Of a DNA stretch of 64,000 bases, positions 25,029 to 37,769 are shown piece by piece (the stretch's first letter is position 1; each line of letters opens with the position of its first letter). The position numbers and the translations under genes are program-made. Origin of the DNA: Acanthaster planci. Lineage: Eukaryota > Echinodermata > Asteroidea > Valvatida > Acanthasteridae. The stretch is taken from assembly GCF_001949145.1 (NCBI RefSeq), contig NW_019091528.1, positions 855,154 through 919,153 on the forward strand, given 5' to 3'. Below the pieces are notes generated by a model. The model was not told the DNA's origin and did no database searches. It saw nothing but the letters and a program-made list of their open reading frames with translations.

Positions 25029-25384
25029 TGACAGGCTGGCAAAACATGACTGGCTGGTAAAACATGACTGGCTGGTAAAACATGATTGGCTGGCAAAACA
25101 TGACTGGCTAGTAAAACATGACTGGCTGGCAAAACATGACNNNNNNNNNNNNNNNNNNNNNNNNNNNNNNNNNNNNNNNNNNNNNNNNNNNNNNNNNNNN
25201 NNNNNNNNNNTGACTGGCGGGAAAAACATGACTGGCTGGCAAAACATGACTGGCCGGCAAAACATGACTGGCCGGTAAAACATGACTGGCTGGCAAAACA
25301 TGACTGGCTGGCAAAACATGACTGGCTGGTAAAACATGACTGGCTGGCAAAACATGATTGGCTGGCAAAACATGACTGGCTGTC
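25029..25384 (+). repeat. 18-bp minisatellite, interrupted by an assembly gap
   Basis: The unit TGACTGGCTGGCAAAACA repeats head to tail: about six copies before the gap and nearly ten after it. Variants include GGTAAA for GGCAAA and CCGGC for CTGGC. Because the unit is a multiple of three without stops, several frames on both strands are open; on the minus strand they read as six-residue repeats of the type MFCQPV. I regard these as artefacts. The true copy number is unknown because of the run of N. Confidence 0.95.
25141..25210. other. Assembly gap (70 N)
   Basis: Seventy consecutive N fall inside the 18-bp minisatellite. The repeat phase on the two sides differs by 2 bases over the interval, so either the gap size is an estimate or an indel is hidden in it. 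Confidence 0.99.
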
Positions 25385-25885
25385 AGTACAAAGGCAAAAG
25401 AATATAATTCATCGCTGCTGAAAGGTCATGCAGCTGCTGGTTTCAAAACACCAAATACTAAACGTCACTATTAAATACATGTACGAGAGGAAAATCTGAC
25501 CTTCTTTATAAATGATTGGAAAAATACGGTAAATATTTTGTTTATTACATGTATCTGACGTCAGTAAAAGGTGATATTTCTACAACTTTGTGGCTGCCCA
25601 CTGTAATAGTAGGCAATATGACAATAGGCTCATATTCAACAATGCTGTTTTTGTTTTTTAGGTTTAGTGGATTCAAGAGAGCTATATTTAAAAAAAGATA
25701 AGCAAATAAGGTAATACATGTAATGTACATGTCGTTTGTGTTGACATACATGCTTAAGTTTCAGGAAATGACCTCTGTACACACCATACATGTAGGCCTG
25801 CTAGCCTTTGTTTAGTTCAGTTTATTTCTTCATTTTTACTCGTGTCGTTCAAAGTGTAAACACTGCACCAAATCTTTTGCAACAG

Positions 25886-26133
25886 GGTAATTCCAGAAAT
25901 AAGGGGTCCAAACTAAAAGAGTTTCAATTGTGGTGCCCCTGTTATGTCTGACCTTTGTTATTTGACATGGAAATATTACCGGAATTGATTTCTAACTATT
26001 ACTATTTGTTTGGCAGGTAATTTGCATTAATTCGTCACTCTTGGAAATTAGAAAATTTGTTCTGAACTTACAAAAGCATATGTCAGATGTGAGAGGGACA
26101 CACACAAATGGACCCCAAATTTCTGGAATTACC
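25886..26133. mobile_element. MITE copy 1, 15-bp perfect terminal inverted repeats
   Basis: Starts GGTAATTCCAGAAAT and ends with the exact reverse complement ATTTCTGGAATTACC. It is 248 bp with no coding capacity. Its interior is clearly homologous to 46486-46728, sharing for example TGACCTTTGTTATTTGACAT and TTTGCATTAATTCGTCACTC in the same order and orientation. I cannot assign a target-site duplication. Confidence 0.85.
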
Positions 26134-26139
26134 TAACTC

Positions 26140-27880
26140 ACAGTTTGCTCTCCCCCCCCAACATCTAAGTTGGGTGTATGTGTCTTCCAAAAAAAAAAAG
26201 AACAAGAAATAAAGGGAATATCAAATATCAGACAGCAGATGCTTCATGGAGATGATGAGTTGACCTCCAGCAGCAGGTCAGCTCCTATTAATGATGACAG
26301 GTACTTAGCAGCCAGGCCGTAAAGAGATTGGGCAGTTTGTAATCCAGAGTCATTAGCACTGGGCTTCTATCACAACATTCACTTTACATTTATCACCCTA
26401 ATAAATCCTTCCTGGTTCTGAAGTGTGATTTTATTAGCTTGGGATGGGGGGGGGAGAAAAGCAGGTAGGAGAGTTGGCAGGACTCCCTTGTCTTGTCAGC
26501 AGACATTAGCTGGCATGATTGTGACACAAAACAGATGCCCTGGAAGAAATCTTGTACACATATCTATGGCATCAAACTGGTCACTCACTTTTTCTCTATA
26601 GCATAAGCCCTTGCTGGCCAGCAGATCACAGAAGTAACAGGTCCTTGCAATATACTTTTTTTGAAATTAGTTTCTTTGACATATACCTGTTTGCCCCATA
26701 AAACAGATTTTTTTCACTTTTTCTGCCATTTTAAAGGTCAGTTTTCAGCATTATAGTTTTTTGTTTATTCAAGTTTGGTTGTCATGAGCTAAGTTTGATG
26801 TGATCTTGGTTATAAGTCCCAACTACATGTACTAGTACCCTCCCACCATCCCAGCTATGTGGGCAAGGGTTGGGGGAGGGATGTGGTTGTGGGGGACGGA
26901 AGGGGAGTACCGATCACCCTGAGCTTGACATTGTTCCCACATGGTACATGTATGGTATTTGGTGACCTTGTGCTCGTATTTGGTGACCTTGTGCTTGTAC
27001 ATGCTGTTGTTTTTATCTCCAAAGGAGGTACACTCTACATGCACATTGTACCTTTTTACATGTACATTCATACGTTTTTTATACACCAAAGTGTAACAAG
27101 TGCACATGGCTCAGGAAATGCCTCATAAACTAAAATAGTTGGTCTTAAAATTTTGCATACAGTGGCTTCTCTTTCCTGTAAATGGGGAAAAATTATTGTT
27201 GAAGGCACAGATGTGGTACAGATGGATTTCTGGACTGGCTTGTGCACCTGCAGATAGTTGGAGTAGCCATGTGGGATAAGCCTGGTGTTAACGACATTGA
27301 GCGAATTCTAGTTAGCCTGCTAATGAGTTCCCTGGTGGATGGAGAGACCTGCTAGGCTTAAAGCTTTAATCGTTATTTTCTATTTCAGTATCATAATCAT
27401 TATCAAAATATCCACGTCATTACAGTAGGTGCATCATGGAATCATCAAAGTACTTGTATGTATGCTTTGTTGATTTTGAACATATTCCAAAAGATCAAGT
27501 GAAACTTTCATCATAAAAATTTCAAGCACTTCTGTTTTCTGTGAAATTAGGACTGACTTCCTTGCAGTTTTAGAAAATGCAGGACTGTCCAACGCTATGC
27601 ATTCAATCAGTCGTGTATCCTTCGCATTCGAATAAAGTTACAACATGTGACAGTGGCGGGGCTTTAAACATGTAGTTTTAACTTGCGCGTTAAACAAACC
27701 CATCAAATGGATTTTGATGGGTTTGGGAGAGTTGGGATTGATTCTACTAGTCAGCAACCCTCCTAAACCTCCTAAACCCAACCAACTGTTGCCTCCTTGC
27801 CTTTATCCACAGAGTGAGCGTACATGTGGGAAAGCGTGGTGAAGTGTTTCTGTGTATACTCAGGAGGGTTACATGTACAT
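26140..27880. other. Non-coding stretch with a small tandem duplication, no gene seen
   Basis: A 21-bp unit starting GTATTTGGTGACCTTGTGCT is tandemly duplicated at 26955-26996. A TACATGTA run is at 27870-27886. At 27690-27775, AAACCCATCAAATGG pairs partly with ATGGATTTTGATGGGTTT, forming a short hairpin beside TCCTAAACC words. No gene recognised. Confidence 0.4.
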
Positions 27881-27900
27881 GTACATTGTAGGTCTGGGGC

Positions 27901-28132
27901 CAATTTCATAGAGCTGCTTAAGCACAAAATTTGCTTAAGCGGGAAAAAAACCTTACTTGATAAATCAGGTAACCAGCCAAAATTCTATGTGATGTATATT
28001 GTTTTGGGATTGTATTTAGCTGTTTTGTTTTTGTTTGCATGACAATCAGAGTTTGAGCAGGTAACCTTTGTTTATTAAGCAAAGTTTTTTCCCGCTTAAG
28101 CAAATTTTGTGCTTAAGCTGCGTATAGCAGAT
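27901..28132. mobile_element. Foldback element with TGCTTAAGCACAAAATTTGC arms
   Basis: The left arm core at 27915-27947 (TGCTTAAGCACAAAATTTGC, then TTAAGCGGG and an A run) and the right arm core at 28086-28118 are near-perfect reverse complements. The interior includes AGGTAACCAGCCAAA. A diverged relative with the same interior word is at 38434-38640. I recall similar 'gcttaagc' hairpin repeats from echinoderm genomes, but that is memory, not a search. Confidence 0.8.
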
Positions 28133-28139
28133 AATGCTG

Positions 28140-31100
28140 TTAGATTTCATTAATGTAACGTGGCACTCTTTGCTGGCTGCCCTGCACTGTGTTCAGATAA
28201 TGACAGTTTGCCACATGATCCACAGACCTTAGATCCCTCGGGTAGCTTCCCTCTCCTGTTGACCTTATTGCCTTCCTCCTTGTGTTTTACAAATTCAGCT
28301 CTGGTTTCAGTCCTGTTAATCTTTTATTTTAAGAACACAGAGACACTCCTTGTTTCCAACACTTGTGAGATCAATGGCTGGGCTGTACCCAGGATACCAG
28401 TTTCATCGATGATCTGCTCAACTCAGAAGTACATAAAGCCATGGTTTGTTAAACCCTAAAAGAGTCTGTTTTTGTTGAACATCTTGAGGAAAGTGGATTC
28501 CGCCCCCCCTAGAACTCAGCTGTTCCATGCTCAATTTTTTTGAAACGTTGCAAGTAAAGACACTGATTATCTGTCTGACTATGAAGTTTCCAACTCAGTC
28601 CATTATATGTTTTTGTTATTATGGTCATTGGAATTTTAAGGCCACATGTGGGTGTCATTGAGCACATCACAACCGTGGAAAAACTATACATGTACATGTA
28701 CATGAGGGCCAAGCCTGCCCAGTTAAATGGGCTTTGTGTGACAACGCTATTTCCAATTTTTTGTAATATTGGTGTCAAAAAGACATGGTAAAAAGTCTGG
28801 AAGGTTCAGTGCGATGGAAAAGTACAGTGTGGCAGTACAGGAGAAAAGGTTGAGGGGCAGATTCCAATACCCCCCTCGCTGTTTCAGAGTTAAAGAAAGA
28901 TTATCTTATAGACCTGGCCCAGTATTCTATACTGATATTTTGCTCAGCATGAAAATCTGTGCTGCAGTGTTTCCTCCCTTTGCTCTGTACACTTTTACCA
29001 AGTACAGGTCCCACACATGGTTTATTTCCTTTGTTTTGAATTTGTTTCTCCTACATATCTGCATTGAATGGTACTCTTCATCTACCGGTGACCGTGTAAG
29101 TAATATTACAAAAACATCTAGCAGTCAAAGCAATTAAAACTCCCCTCAGCAAGCTACAGCTCACCCCGAAGCTGTGTTTACATGGGGCTTACATTGCAGT
29201 GTCACCTCAGCAAAGATAGCCCCGGAATTCTCTTTCTTTTGTCTCACAGTAATCACAGGATTGTCGCATCCAATTTGAAGGGCTGACATTTTACACTTGC
29301 CTTTTCAAACACAGATTTGGGAAAGACAAGAAGCACTTATACATCAATTCAAAAAAGAATATTTTACACCACTTCAGTTTCAACATGACACTCTATTAGG
29401 CCATGTACTTTGTGTGTCTTAACTTTACCCCTAGCTCTTAATGGGATCTCCTGTAAAACCATGCTTGGAATCAACATTACAACTATAAATCACAGGTTTG
29501 TATTTGAACGTAATTCGTGGTGGATTTAAAAAATAATGTTTTTTCCAATTTGGACAGCAAAATGTTAGTACTTCTTTATCCATAATACCTTTTGCTTGAA
29601 AATTATAATGTACATGATTTGACAAGTGCCATTTTACAACTGATAATGTTACATTTGCTGGAATTCCTGAAACAGTTGCATTTCAGGCCTCAGAGTTCAA
29701 CACATGGACTGTTATCTGAATTGAAATGTTTTATCTGACATCTTTGAAGCTAAAATGGAAAATCAGGAGATATACTGTATCTGCAGATTAAACAAAAAGG
29801 ACATCTTCTACATACTTGGGAATGAACTAATCAAAATTATTTAAAGTGCAAGTTTCTGTATCACTTTAATTTAGTGTCTCTGTTGTAGTTGGGGTGGGAC
29901 AACCCATACGATCCAATAATTGCATTGAAAATGTTGTGTCCACAATATTAGTGCCATGGCACCCTTAGCATTTGTGTGGCAACACAAGGACATGCTAATG
30001 GTTTTTATTAATAATTTACCCATCCCAATGCTTGATGAGTCCATGGGAAGCCAAAACAATGATAATTTCATTGCTTACGTTTGCTGGACAGTTAAAAAAA
30101 ACAAGAATAGTAAATGTGTTGGCTGAGCAAACTGACACCGTCACCTTGTTTGTACTAGGTAACTGTATCTTGGTGAAAAAAAAAATTAGATCGGGCTGAG
30201 CTAGGCATCAGGAAATCAACCGCTGTAAGGTGATATTGTTCCAAACTTGGATGGGTAATGTAGGGGAACAGCCTCATGTACATGGTCCTTTGGCACTGTA
30301 GTTACTGCCTGGGGAGGACTCACTGGCACAGAAGTGACAGATGCAACCTTAAGTCACAGCTCATCGCCTTTCAAAGCACCCCTTGGAAATTTTAACCCAA
30401 GTTACAACGCAGGAAGATAGAAGGATGCCAGTTGTGGTTGCAGTTGCCGTTGCATCGTGTTGTTTGGTCAGATGGTTGTTATGATGTAGAGCAACAAGAC
30501 ATTGTCTTTAATAGTTGAAATGCATGGTTCAAGGTGGGCACAAGTAATTATGTCTTTGATTTACCAGGGAGACCCATTCACATATAATTGTGGTCTTCCT
30601 TGGGGCCCTGGGAAATAAATTAAAATAATATAAATTAAAATAAATTTAAATAAATAAAAATAGGATTATTAATACCACAGATACAACATACTCAATTATA
30701 CAGTAGTGACATTAGTTAAAATAAATATGACATCTACATGTACCGTACCGTACAAGGGGAGGTGCGTGTATCCATTCCTAGCTTCTACAAATGATGCCCA
30801 TAAACTTATTTCCCCCCCCCTCATTACAAAGCATCTTGTTACTTTACAGTGGAGCAGTTACAATTGGAAGCCAGTCTGGGAGAATAAGCTTGAGTGCTGG
30901 TACCATTGATTTAACAGGCTTTGTACATGTAGATTTTGTGGCAACATTACATGTACTCCGTGGATGTGTTCAACATGGAAAACTTTATTACAAATGGAAG
31001 ACCCTTTTACAGGTGGGGGGGGAGGAGTCAAATTTGCTGAACCCCTCCCTCCTGAACTCTCCCACTTTTATGCCTGCATCATAAATGTCTTTGAGATAAA

Positions 31101-34100
31101 AGGCAGTATGAAAGTTTCAAGGTAAGTTTATGTTGCCCTTATTACATCAACAATGGACCGGACAGCGCATCAATTTTGGATTTTTTACAGTCCATCATTT
31201 TTTTTTATAATTTATTTATTTATTCACATTGAAATTAACAATAGTAGTTGACATATGGATATTATAATAATATGTAAATGTACATGGACATATTGTGAAT
31301 AGAAATTAACGAGCAACTAATGACAAGAAAATCAAGTGTTATATTACAGTCGGTTAACCACTTGCTGCCGGGGGACCTGTTTTCGAGTACATAGGCTTTA
31401 TACACAAAGCCGGGGAGCCCGAAACCAGGACAAAAGAGCTGGGCCTTGTAACAAAAGACCATGCTCGGCACAAAAGACTGAGCTGCTGGGCATTACCGAC
31501 ATTTTTTCACTCTCAGCAGTGGAGATAATCCAGCGTTGCTTTAAAACAGTATACCATGGTTTTGGGCATTTAGTGCGAGGGGATTACCACTGGGGACAAA
31601 AGCGCTCCACCACTGCAGCGATGAGCCACACAGCACCGCTGCATGCTTATCTGGCCCCTATTGAAAAGAGGTCAGCAGTGCACTGTGCCAGGTTTGTGAA
31701 CAAAAACGAAGTTATATAACACTGCACAATCTGAGCTTTTTTTACAAGGCTGCAGGCCTGGCTGAAATACTCAGGCATCAACAGATTTTGTCTGTCAGGC
31801 TACAGTGGCCACCAGACATAAATTCATGTGGGTGTAAACATCTATTAATTGAAATGATGGATTTTTGAAAACCGAAAATCTTGAAATTTGCCCGTATGTG
31901 TGCACTGCATTTTCAAACCACCCGGCAGCAAGTAGTTGAACTTATTTGACAATGGTACCGGTAACATCAGGAATGAGAGCATAGAGGTCTGGAGAAGCCA
32001 ACTGCCTTCAGTCCATCCCCCCCCAAATTCCCTTATAGCCTGATATTGACATTTGTGAGCACTTGTGGGCTGTATGCAGGGCAGTGTTCCCCCACAGAGC
32101 ATGCAGTGCCTATCGTGTGTATTCTGTAGAACATTCTCTTTGATTGAACAAATTACTGTGGAGATTCACTCTGATCCCTCTTTAATGAATTCCTCAGCAT
32201 CTATAGGATCCTGTGACCGAAAGCAATTTCCTCTGTTCAATTTGTGTGGTAAAGGTTGCTTTGACGCTTGTAATCTCCCAGGCACTTGCGCCGGCCAATT
32301 TAGCAATAACTTTACTAATTGCTAAACCACTTTCAGCGCGGTAAAAGAAGCCTGCTGATTTAGTTATTAGGAAATGGGTTTCAGCTGGAAAAATAAATTT
32401 TATAAAGTCTAAAAATAGCTTGACTTCACCTTGATAGCCAATACAGTGCAACGCCATTATACCAGCCACCACTTTACCAAAATGTCCCCTGTACTGAACA
32501 TTCCCCCAACTCAAGAATTTACGCTTTTACTGAACACTAAAATTGTAAGCAAAAGATACATGTACATCAAGAACTAATGACTCCTCGAAAGGAAAAGTCA
32601 TACTTGAAGAAGAATAGTAGCCACCATGCAGCACATTTAGTATCATTTGTGGAGACACATACATGTATGTACATTACTTGTACAATGTACTGGTATGTGT
32701 ACGTGTACGGTACATGTATACATGTGTTTGCATGGTCCATGTAAACCAGCTGCCAAGTACCGGTGTGTTTGTGCACCAGGGCCAAATCTTGTTCACCGCT
32801 ACAAAGCAAGTCTTATGTCAGAAAATATTTATCAAAATGGAAAATGTACATGACTACATTTATGTTATGCATAGACAGATTAGATTTTATAATTTACATG
32901 CATCTTGCAGAAATCTTTGCTACATGTAAATACAGGTACACGTACTAGTTAGTATATGCCAGTTTTGAATGTTTTCAACATTGATTGATTTCACCTGCAA
33001 CATTTGGAACCCTTGCTCTTGAACCCCCCCCCCCAAACCTTTCGGCTGTTAGTTTGAATTAATCAGCCATCGCACTTTTTGCTGTATGATGAGTAGCAAA
33101 CCCTTTGGATGTATCATGATTTTGTTAGGATGCTGCCGTACAGGGTAATTGGGAAACCAGCTGTGGCTTTATATCTTTCATTATTTACTAGTATGAAGTA
33201 GGCAAAAGCATCAGCTTGCCCAGTCCCACACTTTTCTATCTACAACCTAAGAGCAAGGACCCTGCTTTATTGTATAACCACCTGTAAAGTCAGAGGTTAT
33301 TTAGGGTCATGGTAGGTGTTTTTTTTTTTCACGTTTAGTACATTTACACCTGTATATATGCAGCTTGGTAGCATCTCATTTTTTTCTCCAGTTTATATGA
33401 TACATTTTGTGAGCATCAAAATGGTGCGGTATCTCTCCCAGGTTGCTCGCAGTCTGCGGGCATCCTGAGGTCAAGTGCCATTTCCTGACATTGATAATGT
33501 AATCCCTTCCTACACAGTGGCATGCACACTGCCAGAATGTGTAATGTACATGTACCGTTACATAGGGAGTGTTCATGTTGGGGGGGGGACAGTACATGTT
33601 GCAGGATGTTGGAGATAAACATTTTTGTAGTTCTTTGGACACTTCAACACTGTACTTGTACGAATGCCAGTTGGAAACAAAAAATCCTTGAAAGGATGGA
33701 ATGGTTTTTATACTACATGTACATGTATGTATTGGGGTAGGAGGCAGTAGAGGTACTTTTACACACCAAGTACATGTATATATTTTTGGGCTATTAATTT
33801 TGCAAGATGCCACATGTATCTTGATTTCCAGCATGTGACCATTGATGGACACGAGTCAAATTCAAGACAGTCGGCTACCAGCTATGGACCAGTTTACAGC
33901 CTTGATATTAATGCAGAGTAAAAGCAAAGCAGTTTCTCGTCTGTTTTGTTTTTGAGGGGGGAGACGCCATCCCTCCTGTGTTTTTCGTTTGTTTTAAAGG
34001 CGGCAGATTTTTCAGGATTTTTGACCAACTCTCCGGTTGGTTGGCACGTTGGTCGGCATAAATTTGCTGGAAAATGTTGCGCATATTTGTTACGAGCAGG

Positions 34101-36590
34101 TTCTAAAAAGGATGGTACTCATCTTTTCATCCAGCTTTTATATACATTTCCCAAACATCATTCAAAACGCTGTGTTTTTTTTCCAGATTTACAAAGAGTA
34201 AGGAGAGAAACCCTGCCCATCCCAGTTATACTGCAGTCGCTCATTTTTGCAACTACAGTATGAAATGAACTCTAGAGTTTATTATTCTGTCAAGTGTCAG
34301 CCACAAGGGAAACTCTTACAAGCAGACAAGTGCAAGTGCCTTATAAACAAAACAGAAAACGAAAAAAAAAAAAAAAATGAGCTCAGTGTCCACTCTATTA
34401 AAGCGCCAAAATTTAATCAACCTCTACACAGTTACGGTAGTTGATCTTGATTTGATCCTCCAAAAGTCTGATATGCACTCCGGTCAGCCGGCACAGCTCC
34501 GGAAGTTCGGCAGCAAATAAAGAACAAAGAACCACACAGCATGATTAAAATTCAACCCATAGCGGTTATTAAGCTTCGCTCGCCCAGAGGCCTAGGTTGC
34601 TATGATTTTTATCAATGCCATCTCAGATGGGAAAGCAGGAGGGGCTAACTTGGAGTTTTTTCCTAACGATCTACTTACGTGCAGTTGCCCGGTACAGGAA
34701 GGAGGGTGACCAGCTGGCGGCTAAATTGAAGCCAAATTACATGGAAATGGACATTTACATGTACATATACATGTCGTTACTTTCAAGGTGTTGTGATAAT
34801 AACTTCTTTTTTTACTGGGAAGAGATCCCACAGAGATTTAGTGTACCGTACATGTAGTGCTGCTGTGCAACTAAACTGTATCGGGTTGCCTCAAGAGCAG
34901 GCCTCGCTCTTATCTTATTTAACAGATGACAAGTCATTCTTTACAGTGTCACTTCCGGTTTTATTCTCAGTTATCATAAGTCAGGGATTATTAATTGTTT
35001 CTGACACCTTGCTAAGTTTATCTGACTATACAATGAATTCCTAGGGTACATGTACTAATAAAAGCAAACCTACCCAGGCATCTTTTAAAGTTGACAAATT
35101 TAAGGCCAAGGCTTTAACCAATCAACAGACCAAACGTCTGGCTCAGTGAAAATGGTATTGCTGTCTTATATTGGCAGGAGTGTGGGTGTTTTTTTGTGAA
35201 CTGACTGACTTTGTGAAGGATATTGAACATACATGTACCAGTACATATAATGTTGCCTCAAAGCATTATTGATGGAGACCTACACTCTACTGGTATGTTG
35301 AAAGTCTTTGATTCTCAGTTCCATCAAGCCGTTCAAGTGGACTGAGTATTGGCAGAACTGTTTGGCTGACTTCAGCAATTTAAGAAATACCATAATACAA
35401 ACATGACAGACATACTGGTAGTGTGTAGTATGATTCAGCTGTGTTCAGTGAAACACATGTGACATGGTTTGATGGGGATAATCATGGCATGACCATCAGT
35501 TTTAGTAGAGAGGTGTTCACTCGAACCCGTTTACCCATGTGGAGTGCTTACAATTGGCAACCTACATGTACGTGTACATAATTTGATGCTGTATCTTTTT
35601 CTTTGAAGGGTCCAGCCAGGGTTTTTTCTTAGATGAATATTTTGTACTCTTCTTCGATGTACATGTACATATATGAACCTATTTGACATCCTGCGGGCTG
35701 AGTGTACTGAAGAGTGCAATTTTTTTAAGCAGTCAAAATTGTCCATAGTTTTCTGGGCAACAAAGGGTGCTAGACTGCTACATGTACAGTAGTTTCTCAT
35801 GTGTGTATGAACAAGTACACGTACATGTATGTGGATCAGTAGCTAAATAGGATCAGCGACCAACTGTTGGTTGATTTTTCTGAACACCCAGGATATGTTT
35901 AATGCATGGGGTACCAGGCAAGATGAGATATCAGTGTTTGGCATATCACTGATCGAACTTGGTCATAAGTGTTTGTATGCTACTGTATTTTGTGCACATT
36001 CTGATGAAAATCACTAGAGAATGAGATGCAATATACCCATGCAGTCACAAGTCGGGCTCAGGCCAAATATAGTCAGTCATGATGTCAAAATTATCAATTT
36101 CCACACTTTGATTTACTGGACCCATTACCACGGTGAATTGTTTGTGGCTCCACAAATTGTGATTGTTTACAATAACTAACAGAATGTCAGGATCTTGGTC
36201 TAAACACTTTCCATGCTGTGGTATGGAACATGTGTGAAATAGATCCCAACACTTGCCAGGATATCCGGCCTTTCCATTTCCCTTCGGTGTTTTTAACACT
36301 GGCTAAACAGGATCTTGCTTATTCAGTGTACCTGAGCAATTTGTACAGAGCCTAGAAGAGAACTCCGAAAAGATTGTGGCAGAGTACAAATACAGTGCCT
36401 GTGTATGTGCAGCAGTACTTGTACTCATTATTTGTGGAACATTATGAGGAATAAATTTGTACACAGGGCAGTGCAAATCAAAATTAACCTGGGAATAGGA
36501 AATTCTTTTCACTTATTTTCTCTTTCTAGGGATTTATTTTCATTTCAGGAAATATGAAAATAATTTCCCACAGTGTGAAAACTTTTGCAT
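28140..36590. other. Non-coding stretch with TACATGTA clusters and low-complexity DNA, no gene seen
   Basis: ACATGTAC clusters occur at 28688-28702, 32662-32720, 33546-33560, 33714-33730, 34756-34772, 35565-35580 and 35658-35672. An A/T-only run is at about 30609-30660, and C or G runs are at 30810-30818, 33025-33036 and 33581-33589. A perfect 9-bp stem, TTTAGCAAT/ATTGCTAAA, is at 32299-32326. CAAAAGA recurs at about 20-bp spacing at 31431, 31452 and 31471. A 17-base A run is at 34362-34377. None of the open frames resembles a known protein. Confidence 0.4.
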
Positions 36591-36594
36591 AGCG

Positions 36595-36718
36595 TTTCAC
36601 ACAGATGGGGAAATATTTTACACCTTTCGCACAGGTGAAAGAACATTTCACTCCTTTCCACACATTGGGAAAACATTTTCACACCTTTTCACAAAAGTGG
36701 GGAAATATTTTTCACGCC
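36595..36718 (+). repeat. Degenerate 30-33-bp tandem repeat, about four copies
   Basis: Units begin at about 36595, 36625, 36655 and 36686. Each has TTTCACACA-like, TGGGGAAATATTTT-like and TTCACACC-like parts. A more decayed copy seems to precede them from about 36545. TTTCAC and GTGAAA alternate, so the array can also pair locally. Confidence 0.7.
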
Positions 36719-37329
36719 TTGTGAAATGCAAATGTGAACGTGAACGTAAATTCTTTTCAAAAAATTTCCCAATCCTATACACAATAATTTTTCAATTGCA
36801 GTGCACTGCAGGGTCTCATTAGAAGATGCCTAAGCACGTTGTACGTGTATGCTACCCTGTTACTTGGTGACCACATGGTTTTCCGGAGATCAGCTATCAT
36901 TGCAGTAGGCAAGTATTTGGTTAGCAAGCACACGCATTCCACAGATTGTAAGCTTGACATTGAGTCAAATATTTCTAGGCAAAGTAATGGCGAATTCTTT
37001 ATCATATGGCGAAATGGCCAGCAACTTAGCCATGTGCAGTTGTTGTTATCGTGCCGATCCAGCATGTTGCTAGCTCTGGTTTTTTTTTTTGGCACATAGT
37101 TTTTGCCATTTTTCATTGCTTTAAAGGCTTGTCTATGACCAAAATACCGGGTGTGGAACTACAGTCTTTACCTCCAGTAATAGACTTGATTCAAGTCCGG
37201 ATCTCTGTGACGTCTTTGTTTATGCTTTGGATACATATCGAGACTGCCCGCCGTTACTTGCTTCGCGCCCTGGTGTCCACTTACATGTATTACTAGGAGT
37301 TCAGTTCAGTAATCCCAACTTGAAGAATC

Positions 37330-37760
37330 TGCCAATCATTTGTGCGTAGCGAATGGGCTCACCTACCAGACGTGGTAGCAGCCAATCACATTGCCGGACT
37401 TGTTTTTACGCCGTTCATACCTGCATTATAATGAATGAGTCTGCAAGTCTGACTGCTTTGATTGGTGGAAATTCTGTGTACATTATGCGAGATCATGTCG
37501 TTCATATGCGATTATGAATAACTACAAGTACATATTACCGATGGGGGGGGGTCTAATTGGCTTAACCGTCAAGTCAGACTTTCTGACTGGTGACATTTGA
37601 CACACGTTGTACTGTACAATAAAGGCTATCAAATGAGGGCGCCTTATAACGGTTATGCAAGCTGCCGGGCCGAGCGCGAGGACCGTGTAGTGCTGGGCTG
37701 AAGGGATTACTGACTGGAGAAGAGCAACGTAATTCCGACTTGATTCAAGTGTACTCCAAT
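37330..37760. promoter_or_regulatory. CCAAT-box cluster with GC-rich segment: candidate intronic promoter or enhancer
   Basis: CCAAT boxes occur at 37332-37336 and 37382-37386 (+) and 37461-37465 and 37556-37560 (minus), the first three in identical GCCAATCA or GATTGG contexts. A GC- and CpG-rich segment follows at about 37636-37690. NF-Y sites in clusters are typical of promoters. No strong donor with a preceding A is visible just downstream, so a link to the TNFAIP8-family exon is speculative. Confidence 0.3.
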
Positions 37761-37769
37761 AAATAATGG

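Noticed and set aside
24987-25373. Repetitive open frames through the minisatellite on both strands
   Set aside because: The unit length is a multiple of three with no stops, so open frames are automatic. The sequence is broken by N.
33376-33852. 158-codon minus-strand frame
   Set aside because: It runs through a G run and TACATGTA words and gives a Cys/His/Tyr/Pro-rich sequence without recognisable motifs.
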